Assembly (NCBI GenBank): GCA_910577845.1
Contig: CAJTNA010000031.1
Span: 1 to 8,846, forward strand
Direction: 5' to 3'
Origin: an uncultured Christensenella sp.
GTDB taxonomy: Bacteria; Bacillota; Clostridia; Christensenellales; UBA3700
Length of the DNA stretch: 8,846 bases
Shown here piece by piece: positions 6,590 through 8,846 of this stretch. The notes under the pieces are model-generated. The model had not been told where the DNA came from. It ran no database searches and saw nothing but the letters and a program-made list of their open reading frames with translations. The stretch's first letter is position 1. The number at the start of each line of letters is the position of its first letter. Made by a program: the position numbers and the translations under genes.

Positions 6590-6621
6590 AAAAAGACAAA
6601 CTATTTCTAGTTTGTCTTTTT
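6590..6621. terminator. Bidirectional intrinsic terminator of the LRR lipoprotein gene
   Basis: A perfect 14-bp stem, AAAAAGACAAACTA (6590-6603) and TAGTTTGTCTTTTT (6608-6621), has a TTTC loop. It lies just downstream of the leftward lipoprotein gene and ends in TCTTTTTG on the minus strand. On the plus strand it ends in T7. Confidence 0.88.
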
Positions 6622-6695
6622 TTAGATTAGGTTAAATTTTAATTGTTAACTATGATTTTGCCTTATTCTTCTATTTCAGGCTCAGGCGGGTTAGT

Positions 6696-8159
6696 TTACC
6701 CTTGCTCTGTTTGTTCTGGTGTTTTTGTAGCAAATGTCATTTCAACATTTACTCCATCTTTACAAGCAACATTTATTTTAAGTATATCATCACAGCCCCA
6801 AGCAAAATTCATTTCTATTTTACCGCCATCAACAAGTGCTTGCCATTCGCTTGAATTACCCTCAAAGTTGAAAGTAATACCATTTTTACCACTCATTCTG
6901 AATGCACCTTCTGCGATATATTCTATACCAGTACCAAAAGTTACTTTTTGCAAATTGTAACAAGCTGTAAACGCAAATTTACCAATAACTTTTACACTAT
7001 TAGGAACAACAATTTCACTTAAACCAGTATAGATATGGTTACCCTCATCGTCAAAGCCATTACCACTTGATTTAGCAAAAGCGTAATCATCAATTGTTTC
7101 CAAACCATCATTTAATATAACATTTTCTAATGAAGATGTTTCTTCAAAAGCGTGCTTACCTATAATTTTTAATGAATTTGGAAACTCAACAGCTTTAATT
7201 GATTTGCATTCCATAAATGCTTTTTCACCAATTTCTAAAAGTTCATCATTAAATACTACATTTGCTAATTTAGTACAAGCTCTAAAAGTTTCTTCTTGAA
7301 TTTTAACAATATTTTTTGGTATTACTAGTTCTTTAACTTTACTATCCTCAGATTGAGCTTTACCAACTAAGTCAGTACAACCCATAAATGCTTTAGCACC
7401 AATAGTAGTTAATTGTTCAGTAAAAAACATACTTACATCAGCAAGTTTACTACAATTTCTAAACGCTTCATTGCCAATTGTAACAATTTTGTTAGTTTTA
7501 ACTATTAATCCTTCAACAGCACCCTCTTTGTTTGTAAACTCATTTCTTAAAGCACTACAGCCCATAAAAGTCTGCTCGCCTATATTGGTAATTTTACTTG
7601 GAATTACAACTTTAGCTAATTTTGAGCAACCTAAAAATGCTCCGTTACCAATGCTTTCCACACTCTCTGGTAAATCTGCCTCAATCAATGCAGAGCAATT
7701 TTTAAATGCATAATCTCCAATACTGGTCAATGTGTTACTAAGTCTCATAGTTTTTATACCACTACTATTACTAAAAGCCCCATTGCCAATTTTTTTCAAG
7801 TTATCACCATGAACATATATTGATGTCAAAACATTTTCAGCATATACAAATGCATTATCAGCAATTTCAACAACTGGCTTTTTGTCATCTTTGTCACCAT
7901 AAACTTCTGGAATTGATGCACTTTTAATATCTTTTTTTGAACCAATACCAGTAATTATATAGCCAGTACCATCCTCATTAAGCTCAAAATCAAAAGTATT
8001 TATTGGGTCAGGTATCTTATTTCCATCAGTTTCTTCAACTGGTGGCGTTTCATCCCCCTCTCCATCTGGTGTTGGTTTCTTACACGCTACCAAACTAAAA
8101 GCGGATAACATCATTACGATTATAACACTTATTGTAATTAATAATCTCTTTTTTGTCAT
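6696..8159 (-). CDS. BspA-type leucine-rich-repeat surface lipoprotein
   Basis: A 487-residue exported lipoprotein. Basic MTKKR is followed by a hydrophobic stretch and the lipobox SLVAC, so Cys26 would be lipidated and the protein tied to the outer face of the membrane. A Pro/Glu/Asp-rich linker covers 27-55. About 13 LRR_5 (BspA/TpLRR) repeats follow (98-420), with consensus I-G-x-x-A-F-x-x-C-x-x-L-x-x-V-x-I-P. A short C-terminal domain (421-487) is unrecognised. Such repeats serve binding to host or other cells in known family members; the ligand here is unknown. The start fits AAGGGG (8172-8167) 7 nt before the ATG. I see no convincing promoter. The gene seems to stand alone. After its TAA stop, ten codons of Pro/Glu-rich sequence continue in frame to a second TAA at 6665-6663. 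Confidence 0.9.
   Translation of the reverse strand: MTKKRLLITISVIIVMMLSAFSLVACKKPTPDGEGDETPPVEETDGNKIPDPINTFDFELNEDGTGYIITGIGSKKDIKSASIPEVYGDKDDKKPVVEIADNAFVYAENVLTSIYVHGDNLKKIGNGAFSNSSGIKTMRLSNTLTSIGDYAFKNCSALIEADLPESVESIGNGAFLGCSKLAKVVIPSKITNIGEQTFMGCSALRNEFTNKEGAVEGLIVKTNKIVTIGNEAFRNCSKLADVSMFFTEQLTTIGAKAFMGCTDLVGKAQSEDSKVKELVIPKNIVKIQEETFRACTKLANVVFNDELLEIGEKAFMECKSIKAVEFPNSLKIIGKHAFEETSSLENVILNDGLETIDDYAFAKSSGNGFDDEGNHIYTGLSEIVVPNSVKVIGKFAFTACYNLQKVTFGTGIEYIAEGAFRMSGKNGITFNFEGNSSEWQALVDGGKIEMNFAWGCDDILKINVACKDGVNVEMTFATKTPEQTEQG
6900..7868 (-). repeat. LRR_5 repeat array within the lipoprotein gene
   Basis: The conserved Phe of the AF/TF motif falls at residues 104, 129, 152, 175, 198, 233, 258, 292, 315, 338, 361, 397 and 420. 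Seven of the 12 steps are exactly 23 residues. Three steps are 34-36, and all three extra segments of about 11-13 residues lie at the same point of the repeat, before the l-x-I-P strand. Confidence 0.85.
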
Positions 8160-8172
8160 AATTTAACCCCTT

Positions 8173-8846
8173 AAATTATTTAAATTTTACTACTGCCATA
8201 TATTAAAGTTATAAAACTAATCACTACATCTAACTTTACAATAGCACTTTATTATTTCAAGGCATCCCAAAATTGGAGACACTTTAGCAATTACATTATA
8301 TAATAAACTATTTATAAAATCAACACTTTTTAAAAATTTTACATTGATTTTAAATAAACGCAAAAATTTTAGCTATTTTAATTCTAAATATAAGCGCACA
8401 TAGCCTAAAAATTTCCCGCATAAAAATTATAAAAACTTTAAATTATGAATTATAATTTTTTATAATCTTATATTTTTTAATAAACAAAACCTAATCTAAG
8501 CTGAATTTTCGGCTTAGATTAATTTTCTGTTTTTTACAAAATTAAATAACTAAATAACAAGTTATTGCATAATTTTTTATTTAGTTTAAATTGAACCATA
8601 CAAAACAATAATCATTTCAATATAGATACTTATTTATAGTATATTCTAAGCAATAATTAGTTTTATTTAATTATCCTTCTGTATATATTCCTATATGTTA
8701 CTATATTTCTTAACAACTATAGCATACTGACTAAAACATATTATCATTAGCGTTAATTTTTAATTGTTTATATTATATTTACACATTACCATTTTAAATT
8801 AAATTTTCAACTTAAATTAATTATCACTGTTATCTTTTAAAACAAT
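8173..8846. other. Non-coding AT-rich stretch with hairpins
   Basis: I can support no gene here in either direction. It holds the terminator-like hairpin at 8492-8521 and a 10-bp inverted repeat, AACTAAATAA (8548-8557) with TTATTTAGTT (8577-8586). A less AT-rich patch (about 8258-8282) has no recognisable origin. Confidence 0.5.
8492..8521. terminator. Terminator-like hairpin
   Basis: A 13-bp stem (TAATCTAAGCTGA with TCGGCTTAGATTA, one T-G pair) and a 4-nt loop is followed on the plus strand by ATTTTCTGTTTTTT and on the minus strand by GGTTTTGTTTATT. It lies upstream of the lipoprotein gene, so it more likely ends a leftward gene beyond the right edge of the window. Confidence 0.6.

Noticed and set aside
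6643..7713. Plus-strand open frames opposite the LRR lipoprotein gene
   Set aside because: They reflect the repetitive coding strand of the lipoprotein and show no independent signal.
8258..8282. Less AT-rich patch (ATCCCAAAATTGGAGACAC) as the end of another insertion sequence
   Set aside because: No matching inverted repeat, target duplication or transposase remnant could be found in the window.

Overview
The window is strongly AT-rich, with clean AGGAGG-type ribosome binding sites, consensus TTGACA/TATAAT-type promoters, short intrinsic terminators, a lipobox lipoprotein and a YuaF/FloT-type gene pair. Together these point to a low-GC Gram-positive bacterium (Bacillota, perhaps a gut-type clostridial lineage). 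Every intact gene ends in TAA and tryptophan is encoded by TGG, so the standard bacterial code fits. The genus cannot be told from this sequence.

Left part (1-3140): an alpha/beta-hydrolase gene runs leftward (204-1265). A dGTPase-like HD-domain triphosphohydrolase gene runs rightward from the shared 250-bp intergenic region (1517-2761). Each has its own recognisable promoter. The dGTPase promoter is placed so that the transcript should begin at or next to the ATG, which suggests a leaderless mRNA. Just after the dGTPase gene lies a broken XRE-type helix-turn-helix regulator (about 2794-3108), with no usable start codon and a frameshift at a run of seven T. A strong bidirectional terminator follows it.

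Middle part (3140-5713): a leftward operon encodes an NfeD/YuaF-like membrane protein (4953-5606) and a flotillin (3392-4819), the same order as yuaF-floT of Bacillus subtilis. It has an extended -10 promoter at 5685-5713, good ribosome binding sites on both genes, and a 16-bp imperfect stem-loop overlapping the nfeD stop codon. Together the two proteins would organise membrane microdomains.

Right part (5714-8846): a non-coding AT-rich stretch leads to the relic of an IS200/IS605-type transposon (about 6261-6530). Its transposase has an early stop codon, has lost the middle of the protein including the HUH region, and carries a second stop, yet the hairpin that hides its ribosome binding site is intact. 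Next is a leftward gene for a BspA-type leucine-rich-repeat surface lipoprotein (6696-8159), with its terminator at 6590-6621. Its stop codon is followed in frame by ten more codons of Pro/Glu-rich sequence. The last 690 bases hold no gene that I can support, only a terminator-like hairpin at 8492-8521.

I found no complete new system. The parts most worth a second look are the probable leaderless dGTPase with its decayed regulator, the IS200 relic with an intact translation-blocking hairpin, the lipoprotein tail behind a stop codon, and the stem-loop between nfeD and the flotillin gene.
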